Source: Artemia franciscana (lineage: Eukaryota; Arthropoda; Branchiopoda; Anostraca; Artemiidae). From it: a stretch of DNA of 64,000 nt. The stretch is taken from positions 37,617,132 to 37,681,131 of the forward strand of contig NC_088872.1 in assembly GCF_032884065.1 (NCBI RefSeq). The letters are read 5' to 3'. Shown one piece after another: positions 54,763-64,000 of the stretch. Under the pieces are notes generated by a model, which was given only the letters and a program-made list of their open reading frames with translations, had not been told where the DNA came from and did not search any database. The position numbers and the translations under genes were made by a program. How positions within the stretch are numbered: position 1 is the first letter of the stretch; every line of letters begins with the position of its first letter.

Positions 54763-57005
54763 CCATAATTAGGTCTTAAAACATTATAACTTCCAGTCAT
54801 GTGTACACACCTTTTACTAGCTATTCAATGTCCTTTCTTTCATCTCTTACAAAAGAGTGCATAAATTTAGCTTTAATTTAAAAAACAGAGCTAAAGGAAA
54901 TTATATATGGAGAACATTGCTGCTGTTGCCAAAATTTTCTTTGGAATAAATAAATTAATTTTAAAAAAGTGAGCTAAATTTTGCCCCATGTTTTATAAAG
55001 AAAATTGGAATCATTTCTAATCTGAATTTTTTTTCAGAATAGTTTTCAAATATATGGTCAAATTCTGTAACCAGCAGCTTTCAAGAAATCAAATAGCTGG
55101 TAAATGATGATTGAATTTTTTTATTTTTTTAATGCATTAATTTTCTTAAATGTTGATCTATCAATAAATATCGAATTATCTAACTTATAGAAAAATTGTT
55201 AACTGGCATGATGCAGTAAAATTTAAACACATTCGTTATTCGTCTTCAGAAAGCACTTACTTTACTTCCCTTTAACCTTATAAAAGAATGAGTTTGAAGT
55301 TCCCCTTTACAAATATTATTTGCATACAGGAGACCAAAGTTATTCCTTATCATTTTTTTTTCTTTATTAAAGTTTAGTTGTAAGTTTGCTTATTATTGAT
55401 TCATGTCTAGATTTCATTTTTTTTTTTAAGTGGGAAATTTCTTGGGATTATTATGACTGATCTGATAGGAGAAAATTGCATTTGCTATTAGTAGTTCTTC
55501 ACAAGTGGTTAACATAGTTTCATACTTGTGAGGTGTCAGGAAATATATGGCAAATGATTTTTATTTCACAAGCAGTCAACTTATGAAACAAAAATAGTTG
55601 TTTTAACAACTAATTATTAAGGAAAGTATATAATTTTTGAATGTGATTTGGAAATTGTAATACTAACATGAGTAAAAGAACAAGTTTCTAACTTTATTGC
55701 TTTTTAGCTATTAAAAACGTATTTGTGATTTTACTCCCCAGCATTTGTTTTGCAGATTTTGCAGGAAATTTTAAATAGCCTTAAAGGTAACCAACTGTGA
55801 TTGGTAAATTCACAAAACATTTTTTTTTTTTTTTTTTTTTTTTTACTGCAGAAACTAACTAGGACATTGTAAATTGAGAACACCATTTTCTAGTTTTGTT
55901 TGAAATGGTTACTCTCTATGAATGCTTATCTTTTAATGGTTACTCTCTATGAATTGCTATCATTTAAGATTTTATCTTCAGACATGTATCTTAAGGCACA
56001 GAAGGGGATTGCCATCTCTTTTGACTTCATTAGAAATTTCATACCAAAGAGAGGCAATTGAATGTAGTACAATCAAGGATGCATCCTAGGGATATGGGGG
56101 GGGGTGACTGTGTTTGAAATCCCACTCCCCAAAAAAATTCGACTTGTAAAACGTTATAAACCTGCATATAAATAAATTTTACCCCCCCCCCTGCTGAAAA
56201 AAAATCTGAGATATACCTTTGATTGCAATTCTGAGCTTGGATGTGAATTTATAAAGCAATAAGTTTGTTGTTATATTTTTCAGCTTCTTTTGTTTAACAT
56301 AAGCAATTAATTTATTTTACTTGAGTTGAGAAATCTGTATACTGTGTACTATTAATTTTTTGCAAGTGGTCCGTTTTGGCTTTGGAACTCACAAAACTCA
56401 AAGGAGGTATCAATAATTGTTGAACTTTCCTCCTATGTTGATGATTAAATTAATTAGTAAATTACTTAATTTATACTTAATTGACCACTGGCATATGAGG
56501 TTGAAGACTTAACTTCCTATTATTCTGAAGTTTTTTAATTCCAAAAAGATGTCCAACATCTTTGCTGTTTTACATTTGATGTCTTCAGAGCATCCATTAT
56601 CTATATTGTCTCTACTAGTAATTAATTTTAAAAACTTTTTCTACAAAATAAATTTTTCAAAGAAAAGCAAAGAGCTCTATTAAACCAAAAAACCAGCAGA
56701 AATAAGGTCAAATAATCTTCCAAGGGTAAAATTAACACAAATCATCATCAATAAATAAGTGAAACTCAAAACAAACAGATATTATATCAAACAACTGAGT
56801 CAAAACTGAAAATAATCAAAGATTAACATGATTTGGGCTGACACAGTATTGATTCAGAGTTCAAGGTGTGAGGACCTATTTTTGGATTGAACCTATCACT
56901 AATATTTGGTAAAGGATTATCGTCTCTACCTGACATATAGCCAATATTTTCATAACAATTAATTCAGTGTCCAAAGAATTATAAATAAGCGGATTATTTT
57001 CAGAC
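54763..57005. other. No gene recognised
   Basis: AT-rich sequence with a T25 run (55820-55844), a small C/G-run repeat (about 56080-56220) and dispersed repeat Y, copy 2 (56663-56790). It may include the 5' UTR of the LINE that follows. Confidence 0.45.
56663..56790. repeat. Dispersed repeat Y, copy 2
   Basis: 'gctctattaaaccaaaaaac', 'cagcagaaataaggtcaaat', then 'aataaataagtgaaactcaa' resemble 63925-64000 and 7555-7690. Confidence 0.45.
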
Positions 57006-58361
57006 TTGAGTGAAAATTCCCTTGGGAACAGTGATTTCTCTTATCGATATTTTCATGACCTATATAGGTCAGGATTAAGCAGTTGTGAAAATAATTATAA
57101 CTTCCGATATTATAGACGATTGCGTTACGATAAAGGTGAGAGGAGAAAAGTAAGCAGAAGGGTGGGGGAGAGCTGTTTGCAAGAGCCGTGGTACCCGCCG
57201 GGCTTGTCCCTTAAATTGCGGGGACAAGGTAGGCAGCCTCCAACGCTTTCCTTACTTCTCTCGCAAGTGAACCTTCAATCTAGAGAAAATGGTAATTGGT
57301 GCAAAGATGAACTTTTCTACAATCCTATCCTGTGCTTTGTACAGAAAAATCTTGCTAAAGGAGTTTCACCCAATACGATAAAAGAGTACTTGGCCGATTT
57401 CTTCGAGTCTTCTTCTCTTGGTGAGACCCGTAAATTGCTTTTTTTAAAGCTTTTTCCGAATGAAGTCCCATCGAAGCGCGTAGGAGCCAATGCTGCATTA
57501 AACTGTGCTTCGGACATTATTTCTTCGCTTGTAAAGTGCGATTCCCAGAACATAAAGCTTCCGGACTTTGTTATCAAATGTCCCAGCGAAGTGCCAATGA
57601 TTCCTGTCGATGCCTTCAGTATCCTCAGTGCCAAGGTGAATTCTTGCCTTGAACAGCTGCGTGATATTGCGTCCAAGGTTACAGAGGGACAGTCTAAGCT
57701 TGTAGCCCCTACTCAAAATACGAAAAAACCGTCCTACGCTGTCGTTGTAAGAAACCCACCCCCGGAGCTCAGCGACCCTATCCTTTGCATGAAGAAGCTC
57801 GAAACGTTGGATGGTCATGACGGAATCATAAGTCTAAAATCTAAGCCACATAGCAAAAGCTGGGTTGTGATGGTACGCGATAAGCGCTCAGCCGACTCGC
57901 TTGCTGAAGCTGTTACTAGCTCCATCCCTAACGTTGGAGCCAGAGTGATTGATAAAAAGCCTTTAGCTGTGATCCGGGATATACCCCATAATTATTCAAG
58001 AGCTGATTTGGAGGCCTCAATGGAAGGACTTATTAGTGCTAGTCAAATCGGCGACTCTCATACTTTTCGCCTCGAGTTCGTCGACAAAACCACTCTGAAC
58101 GCGGTTCTGGAGTCGGGAATCCGTATTGGGTATGAAATTTTTCGCGCTAAGCCCTTTCAATCCATTCCGCGTCGATGCTTTTGCTGTCAAAGTACTGATC
58201 ACCTGATTGGAGCTTGTCCCAGCTCACCAGCACATCCCAAGTGTTCCAGATATTCTGGCCCTCATGTGAATTCCAAGGAAAACCCTTGCCAAGCCTCACC
58301 AAAATGTGCAAATTGCACTATGGAACACGTAAGTTTTAGCCTGAAATGCAAAATTCTCTGA
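57006..58361 (+). CDS. Non-LTR retrotransposon ORF1 (zinc-knuckle protein)
   Basis: 451 codons open from just after a stop at 56982. No ATG occurs before codon ~198, so the true start is unknown: the element may be 5'-truncated, or it may start from a non-ATG codon or by splicing (a 'ttattttcag' lies just upstream). The C-terminal third resembles the nucleic-acid-binding part of LINE ORF1 proteins: a central RRM-like region ('SYAVVVRNPP', 'SWVVMVRDKRSADSLAEAV', 'PLAVIRDIPHNYSRADLEA') and then cysteine knuckles ('CFCCQSTDHLIGAC', 'PKCSRYSGPH', 'CANCTMEH', residues ~382-445). It would coat element RNA. ORF2 starts 23 nt downstream. Confidence 0.8.
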   Translation: MSENSLGNSDFSYRYFHDLYRSGLSSCENNYNFRYYRRLRYDKGERRKVSRRVGESCLQEPWYPPGLSLKLRGQGRQPPTLSLLLSQVNLQSRENGNWCKDELFYNPILCFVQKNLAKGVSPNTIKEYLADFFESSSLGETRKLLFLKLFPNEVPSKRVGANAALNCASDIISSLVKCDSQNIKLPDFVIKCPSEVPMIPVDAFSILSAKVNSCLEQLRDIASKVTEGQSKLVAPTQNTKKPSYAVVVRNPPPELSDPILCMKKLETLDGHDGIISLKSKPHSKSWVVMVRDKRSADSLAEAVTSSIPNVGARVIDKKPLAVIRDIPHNYSRADLEASMEGLISASQIGDSHTFRLEFVDKTTLNAVLESGIRIGYEIFRAKPFQSIPRRCFCCQSTDHLIGACPSSPAHPKCSRYSGPHVNSKENPCQASPKCANCTMEHVSFSLKCKIL

Positions 58362-58384
58362 TCGGCTCTCAACAACGCTAATAA

Positions 58385-61036
58385 ATGAATGCTCAAACTC
58401 CGTTTAGCTTTGTTTCCCTTAATATTAATGGTACAAAAGACAAGGATCTACTGAGAAGTGAGCTACTTGAAAATGATATTGTGTTTCTACAGGAGCACCT
58501 TCTCTCTAAAGTGAATGTTGATAGCCTAAAGCGTTCTCGGACCCATTATACCTTCTTGAGAGCCGCCCAAAAAACCCGTGGAAGACCATCAGGGGGTCTG
58601 GCCATCTATTTCAGACACAAGACTCAGCCAATATTATTGCAAAGCAACGCTAACATCTTAGCAATAAAATGTGGTGATACCACATTTATAAACATTTATT
58701 TCCCCTGTAATAAAAAGACTGTGCAGTCATTGTCTAGTTTTTCACAAGCATGTAATCGCCTACGAACACTACTTAGCAACCTTTCAAAACAAAATACCAA
58801 ATGGGTTCTCACCAGCGACATGAACACTGACTTATTATCTAATTCCAACCAATCTGAAATCTTTCTCGATTCACTACCTGGAGGATTCCATCTTGCTGAT
58901 AAAGATCTTCTATTTACTTATATTCACAATCGTGGTGGTCTTACTTCCAACCTTGATCATGTAATTGTGTCAGATTCAACTCTACTTTCATCAATAGTTC
59001 ATGTGGAAGACTCTAAAATCGACGACGATCATTTACCAATCACGTGCCAACTATCTTGCTCCATGGCGACCTCTGTGCAACGTAACTCTCCCAAGTGGTT
59101 CTCAAAGTTAAATTGGGAAAATGCCAATGTTCCACTTTATGTATTGACATTGTCCCAGTTATTATCATCTATTAAAGTGCCTTTCCACTTATTGCAAACA
59201 TCTGTATCTACAACTTCAACTCGGATAGATATCAACTCGTATTATCAGCAAATAGTGTTCTGTCTAAAGTCTGCTGCTAAAACAGCTGTACCCTCCGAGT
59301 GCGTGCGAACGGGTACTCGCAATCCCTTTTGGAAAGTTGATCCTAAAGTGAAGATAGCTAAACAAAAAGCTAAGTTCTGGCTCCGTATGTGGATAGCCTG
59401 TAATCGTCCTTCTTCTGGTTCAGTACATCAAATAAAACAGAAAACCAAACGAGAGTACAAATATTCCCTGCGTAGAGCAAGACTGAATGCCTGGGATGGT
59501 CCTTGTGACAAGAAATCCTGGGATCGTGTTATAAACAGTGTTAAGTGTTCACCTCCAATTAATTCGTCTCTTCAGCTATGTGACTTCGTTTCTCATTATA
59601 AAAATATTTTGCTTTCATTTAATATTAATCTCCAAAATCATTTTACAAAGCTTGTCAACTCAATCCTCCCAATTCATATCAACCAATCTCAAGTGTTGTT
59701 GGTGGAATCTGGTGTTATACTCCGAGCTCCTATGCAAGTGAATAAGTCTGAGTCTCTTGATAGTGATGGTCTTTGCTTCAAGTTTTTTGCTTATGATTGT
59801 CCTGAACTGCTGAAGCATTTGCAATTATTGTTTCAGATGTGTTTGGCACAGTCTGTTGTGCCAGATAGTTTTTTGTCCGGTTATATATCTCCCATAGTCA
59901 AGAGGGGTAAGGACCCCAGTGCTTGCTCTAATTATCGTCCTATCACTGTGTCTTGTTTTGTTAGTAAGCTATTTGAATATGTACTGCTACCAGCCATTAA
60001 CTCCAAGTGCAATTTTACACCCTTCCAGCTTGGTTTTAGAAAAGGTATGGGCTGTTTTCAAGCTCACCATATTGTGGGTCGGCTAATGAAACAAGCTGTT
60101 GCTCAAAAAAGTCCCCTGTATTGTTTGACTGTTGACATATCTAGTGCTTTTGATAATGTAATTCATTCAAATGCTTTGTTTTCTCTAGCAGCCTTGGGTG
60201 TTAACCTTTCTATTGTTTCCGTGCTTAAGTATTGGTATGCTAATTCTTCAGCTAGGGTGAAGTGGAATGGTACGGTAGGGGAGTATATTCCTGTTAAAAA
60301 AGGCGTTAGGCAAGGTGCAGTGTTATCCCCGAGCATTTTTAAATGTGTTTTAGCTTTGTGTCTCCAATGTCTTCAACTGTCAATTTTTTACAATGATAAT
60401 TTAGGCATTAGTCATGTTGCATATGCTGATGATGTTCTGCTTCTTAGCCGGACAAAAAATAGTCTAATTACCAACTTCTACCAGCTTTCAGCTGCACTAT
60501 CCACAGTAGGCCTTTCAGTTAATACCTCCAAATGTGAGTTTTTGTGTTTTGGGAGTCCTCCACCAGCATCACCTCTTTGCTTGGGTTCTTCAACTATACC
60601 ATGTTCAGCAAGTATTAAATGGTTGGGTCTCTCTTTTTCCACGTCACTTTCATCTACTTGCTCTGCTATTACGTCCAGCGTGCTGAAAAGTATGTGGGTT
60701 GGATATGCAAAAATTTCACCAAATCATGGTCAGTATAACCAAAATGGACTATGCCGTCTTTATTCTAGTTTTTGTGCCCCTGCTTTTTTTTATCTTTCTG
60801 GTTTTGCTTTCCTCCTTTGCAAGAAGGATACAAAGAAAATATGCTCAGGATATTTTAAGTATTGCAAGTATTTGCTGTGTCTGCCTTGGTGGTATCGGAA
60901 TCATACAGTTGTCTCTAAATTTGACATCGTTGATGCGCCCTTGCGACTTAAACATTTATCTAAAGATATATGTCTTAAAACTTGGCAAATGATCAGTGTT
61001 TTTGACCCTCTTTGGCCATTTTTTGAATGGAGGTAA
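58385..61036 (+). CDS. Non-LTR retrotransposon ORF2 (endonuclease-reverse transcriptase)
   Basis: 883 codons, ATG to stop, with no break. Residues ~8-230 form an apurinic-type endonuclease ('FVSLNINGTKDKDLL', 'VFLQEHLL', 'GGLAIYFRH', 'SNLDHVIVSD', 'DDDHLPITC'). The usual GDFN block reads 'TSDMNTDLL' (~143). RT (~440-740) shows 'NYRPITVSCFVSKLFEYVLL', 'FTPFQLGFRKGMGC', motif A 'LTVDISSAFDNV' (~586), motif B 'GVRQGAVLSPSIF' (~642), motif C 'YADDVLLL' (~680) and the thumb 'IKWLGLSF'. Catalytic aspartates are intact, so this is the best candidate here for a recently active element. The 3' UTR ends in (ATT)n, as in CR1/L2/Daphne-like elements. Exact clade is uncertain. Confidence 0.9.
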   Translation: MNAQTPFSFVSLNINGTKDKDLLRSELLENDIVFLQEHLLSKVNVDSLKRSRTHYTFLRAAQKTRGRPSGGLAIYFRHKTQPILLQSNANILAIKCGDTTFINIYFPCNKKTVQSLSSFSQACNRLRTLLSNLSKQNTKWVLTSDMNTDLLSNSNQSEIFLDSLPGGFHLADKDLLFTYIHNRGGLTSNLDHVIVSDSTLLSSIVHVEDSKIDDDHLPITCQLSCSMATSVQRNSPKWFSKLNWENANVPLYVLTLSQLLSSIKVPFHLLQTSVSTTSTRIDINSYYQQIVFCLKSAAKTAVPSECVRTGTRNPFWKVDPKVKIAKQKAKFWLRMWIACNRPSSGSVHQIKQKTKREYKYSLRRARLNAWDGPCDKKSWDRVINSVKCSPPINSSLQLCDFVSHYKNILLSFNINLQNHFTKLVNSILPIHINQSQVLLVESGVILRAPMQVNKSESLDSDGLCFKFFAYDCPELLKHLQLLFQMCLAQSVVPDSFLSGYISPIVKRGKDPSACSNYRPITVSCFVSKLFEYVLLPAINSKCNFTPFQLGFRKGMGCFQAHHIVGRLMKQAVAQKSPLYCLTVDISSAFDNVIHSNALFSLAALGVNLSIVSVLKYWYANSSARVKWNGTVGEYIPVKKGVRQGAVLSPSIFKCVLALCLQCLQLSIFYNDNLGISHVAYADDVLLLSRTKNSLITNFYQLSAALSTVGLSVNTSKCEFLCFGSPPPASPLCLGSSTIPCSASIKWLGLSFSTSLSSTCSAITSSVLKSMWVGYAKISPNHGQYNQNGLCRLYSSFCAPAFFYLSGFAFLLCKKDTKKICSGYFKYCKYLLCLPWWYRNHTVVSKFDIVDAPLRLKHLSKDICLKTWQMISVFDPLWPFFEWR

Positions 61037-61172
61037 TTTATTTATGTTGTATGTTGTTATGCTGCTATGTTATTTATGTTGTTATGTTTTTTGTCTTGTT
61101 TTTTCTTTTTTTGTGTTTACTCCACAGTTTAATGTACTTTGTGGGTTATAAATAAATTATTATTATTATTTA
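61037..61172 (+). repeat. LINE 3' UTR and (ATT)n tail
   Basis: A T-rich 3' UTR ends 'ggttataaataaattattat' followed by ATT repeats. It marks the 3' end of the element that carries ORF1 and ORF2. Confidence 0.75.
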
Positions 61173-61290
61173 TATTCTAAAGACCACAACACAATTTGTA
61201 CTTCACAAAAAACAAAATACATATAAAATGTTTAAATTTTTTTAACTTCAATAAATAAAAAATTATCAAGATTTTAAGGAATAAATATCA

Positions 61291-61484
<194 letters not shown>

Positions 61485-61514
61485 CTGTCAATCCATAATC
61501 ATGTTTTTATTTCA

Positions 61515-61680
61515 GTAAAGTGCAAATTATGTTCTGGTCTAAAAAGATATAAGAGGTGTCAACCCTGATCATGTTATTCTGCTCATTTTGACTTTGAATT
61601 GGTTATTTATTGTAATTTCTGTTAGTTTTGGGTTAGCTTTATTTATTGGTGATTTTTGGTAGTTTTACTCTTGGAAGATT
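61515..61680. repeat. Dispersed repeat X, copy 3
   Basis: 'cagtaaagtgcaaattatgt', 'tctgctcattttgac' and then 'taatttctgttagttttggg' combine the two halves seen separately at 44190-44335 and 49858-49950. It directly follows the (TA)n tract. Confidence 0.6.
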
Positions 61681-62023
61681 TTTTGACTTCATTTTTGTTC
61701 ATTATTGGTTTAATGATTAGGCAGTGTAATAGAACAGCCTATGAAAACAGCAGGGGCATAATTTGCTATGGGGCAGGGGGGGGCTACTGTCCTCAAGCCT
61801 CCAGATTACCCCCAACAGAAATGATTTCTTCAAAAATTCATTTTTCAAGAACTTCTTCAAAAATCTTGTCAAAAATAAGATAAGCCTGCATAATTTGAGC
61901 ATCTATAGAAACGGGCCAGTTTTCCTTAGTATATAGCCTATAGGCCTTTATGCTACTATATGGCTCATTTTTCAGTTTTAACTGTTGTTTCACCTTGATT
62001 TGGGAAAATTGGCTCCAACATTG
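61681..62023. other. Nothing recognised
   Basis: Short frames only; a G-run at 61778-61785 and a C-run near 62022. No gene is seen. Confidence 0.45.
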
Positions 62024-62262
62024 CCCCCCCCCCCAATGTGCAAATATATACCCAGAATTGCATCTTGAATCTAAATATAACCTTCATTTGCATCACTAAT
62101 GAAATTTGCCCCCACCCCCAAAAAGCCAGGGTATCAAAATCAGGGTATTTATTTGAACATCATCCAGGTGGTAGATAAAGTTTATTTGTGCTGCAAATGA
62201 AAGGTTGTATTAAGATTCAGGATACAAGTCTGGGTATATATTTACACATTAGGGGGGTAGGG
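62024..62262. mobile_element. ~240-bp palindromic MITE
   Basis: The left arm (62024-62110; 'caatgtgcaaatatataccc', 'cttcatttgca') pairs with the right arm (62175-62262; 'gggtatatatttacacatt', 'tgcaaatgaaag'). The ends are C-rich and G-rich runs. Confidence 0.8.
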
Positions 62263-62622
62263 ATATATACTCTGTTAATCTGTTAATTAGGTTCAAAGAA
62301 ATTCATGAATTTCTTAGAAAACTGGAAAAACAAGGAAAGAAGTGAAGATAAAGGTTCTCCCCCTGCAAAATATGTAAACTAGGATTATTTAACATATTAC
62401 AAAATAAGAATTGTTTTCTCAACATGTTTCCTTATATAGAGAACTAACCCTATACTGTTTTCTTAAACTTGTGGCTACAATGGGCTGTTTTGAACCCTTT
62501 AAGTGCTCACAATGTAATAGGCCTGATATATAGCCTAGAAGCAATTATTGAATTAGGAAATAACATAAAAGGGAATCAAGTAATGCAGCTTATTCACTTT
62601 CATCCTACCTAAATTATGTTTT

Positions 62623-63262
62623 GGTAAAATTCTAGTTAATTGACTTCTTGCTATCTTGGAAAAGGGTTTAGGTTAGGAAAATGAAACTTCAGGGATGGAT
62701 CTACAGGCTAAATTATGTCCCGGAAAGGTATTTTGAAGTACCCATCTCCACTCCTTCTCCCTCTAGAGGGCCCTGAAATTTGCCTAAATGACAGGTCTAT
62801 ACCTATTGAAATTTTGATAAAACAACATTTTACCTTAATTTTCAGTTACTAGTTGCTTTTTCTCTGCCTTTAGTTCTGAAAATGCAATTCCTGTTATTTG
62901 AGTAGAATCTTGAGCCATATCAATGTTTTTTTGTTTGTTTTTTTTTCAAAATTTAGGGAATGTATTTGCATATCTTTAAAACCCTATAAAATGGAATTGA
63001 GCAAAGTTATGAAGCTGAAAACAATTTTGTTGTACTTTAATTAAGCAGAAGATCTATTTTGCAAGGTTTCACTTTTATAACACACATATTTTTAAAGGTC
63101 ATCAAAGGTCAGGGCCCTCTAGGGGGAGAAGGAGTGGAGGTAGTTGCTCCAAAATGCCTTCCCGAAACATACTTTAGTCTGTAGATTTGTCCCTGAAAGT
63201 TTCATTTTCCTAACCTAAACCCTTTCTGAGATAACAAGAAGTCAATTAACTAGAATTTTACC
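62623..63262. mobile_element. 640-bp element with ~160-bp terminal inverted repeats
   Basis: The ends 'ggtaaaattctagttaattg' and 'caattaactagaattttacc' are exact reverse complements. Pairing continues through 'gggtttaggttaggaaaatg' / 'cattttcctaacctaaaccc' to 'ctctagagggccctga' / 'cagggccctctaggg' (about 62783 and 63105). The ~320-bp centre has no coding potential. Confidence 0.88.
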
Positions 63263-64000
63263 ATTTTACTTTATGTTTTCATCTATGAAAAGACATCAGG
63301 CATCTTGTATTACTATAAAGTTTTCAAAAATGACTCATATACCATGATATTTAGTAAATATTTTGTTCAATTTCTCATGTCATAAAAATTTGAAAATTAA
63401 CACCAAAAGTGTAGTGCTGACCAACAAAAAATTAAACCAACTAGAATCTGTCGATATTTGGTGTCGTTAGATCCTAGTTATGGTTGATAATTTTTATCAT
63501 AAAAATATGAAGCAAATACGTATTTCTATTCAAATGTGTCGTTCAAATGTTTTTTTTTACCTTTCAATCAGCGAGGTCTAGTCTCATCTAAAACAAAATT
63601 GGTTCTTCTCTATATAAAGCTCATTAAAATAGCAAAAAATAACCTCTTTTATGGGATTTTTATGAAGAACACCCATTTTTTAGCCATGAGCCCCAGTATC
63701 CACTATCGTAAGTTACCTATACTCTTTAGTGAACACCTCAAGGTTACCCCTTTCTCATCTAAGTTAAGTTTCTGTCCAGGGCTCATTGGGTGAAAACAAC
63801 AGTGAGAAGGAGTCAAAATCAGGCCTTTTTTTAGCCCTAGTTCACGCCACGGATGAAAAGTATATTATAAAAATTTTCAACTGGCTCATCCTGCTACTAA
63901 TGAAAAAAATTCAACAAACTTAATTTTCAAAGAAAATTAAAGGGCTACATTAAACCAAAGACCAAAAGATTTACAGTCAAATAATAGTTCGAAACGAACA
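63263..64000. other. No gene recognised; repeat Y copy 3 at the end
   Basis: AT-rich; the 85-codon frame at 63536 has no known domain. The last ~75 bases ('aaagggctacattaaaccaa', 'gtcaaataatagttcgaaac') match dispersed repeat Y. Confidence 0.45.

Noticed and set aside
63536..63793. 85-codon plus frame near the window end
   Set aside because: No domain or context; consistent with a chance frame.

Overview
This is eukaryotic, AT-rich, transposon-laden DNA, almost certainly from an arthropod. The two host genes look arthropod-like, introns have GT/AG borders, and most of the window is decayed retroelements, foldback elements, tandem arrays and long (AT)n tracts. A crustacean such as a brine shrimp is my guess from the overall character of the repeats; it is inference only.

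Two host genes are recognisable and they are convergent. On the + strand, the last four coding exons of a SLC35C2-type nucleotide-sugar transporter (6029-6147, 15391-15524, 19253-19428, 25895-26185) join in frame to give 239 residues and a stop. Its N-terminal exons lie to the left of the window. Its introns (9.2, 3.7 and 6.5 kb) are filled with repeats. On the - strand, 35447-41071 is one uninterrupted 1874-codon reading frame for a HEATR5-family (HEATR5B/Laa1-like) HEAT-repeat protein that works with the AP-1 adaptor. Its ATG sits directly after a splice acceptor, so a non-coding 5' exon probably lies further right.

Autonomous retroelements. A two-ORF non-LTR retrotransposon (57006-61172, +) has intact endonuclease and reverse transcriptase reading frames and an (ATT)n tail. 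RTE-like fragments lie at 17492-17680 (-), 22419-24186 (-, long open RT with YAND instead of YADD), 24190-25165 (+) and 31290-33890 (+, with an inverted middle). A CR1/Jockey-like remnant (1640-3965, -) is split by an 18-copy, 28-bp minisatellite. An LTR-retrotransposon gag/protease remnant (42677-43995, -) keeps a canonical -1 slippery heptamer at its gag/pro overlap.

Non-autonomous and structural repeats. Two tRNA-derived SINE copies are present (10005-10257; 33909-34228, the latter with a perfect 12-bp target duplication). Four copies of one modular hairpin element (A 11781-13490, B 45195-47988, C 47990-49435, D 50115-51724) carry a terminal hairpin and internal palindromic modules; A and D sit inside tandem-array units. 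A 2.2-kb element made of ~200-bp monomers is present twice (1-1389 and 19593-21750). Foldback or MITE-like palindromes lie at 7215-8420, 15983-17069, 62024-62262 and 62623-63262. Tandem arrays have periods of ~400 bp (10.4-14.1 kb), ~278 bp (53.0-54.5 kb), ~211 bp (27.8-28.7 kb) and ~200-270 bp (46.7-47.4 kb). No rRNA gene, functional tRNA gene or CRISPR array is seen.

The most unusual material is the hairpin-module element family and its repeated association with the tandem arrays, followed by the intron-poor HEATR5 gene.
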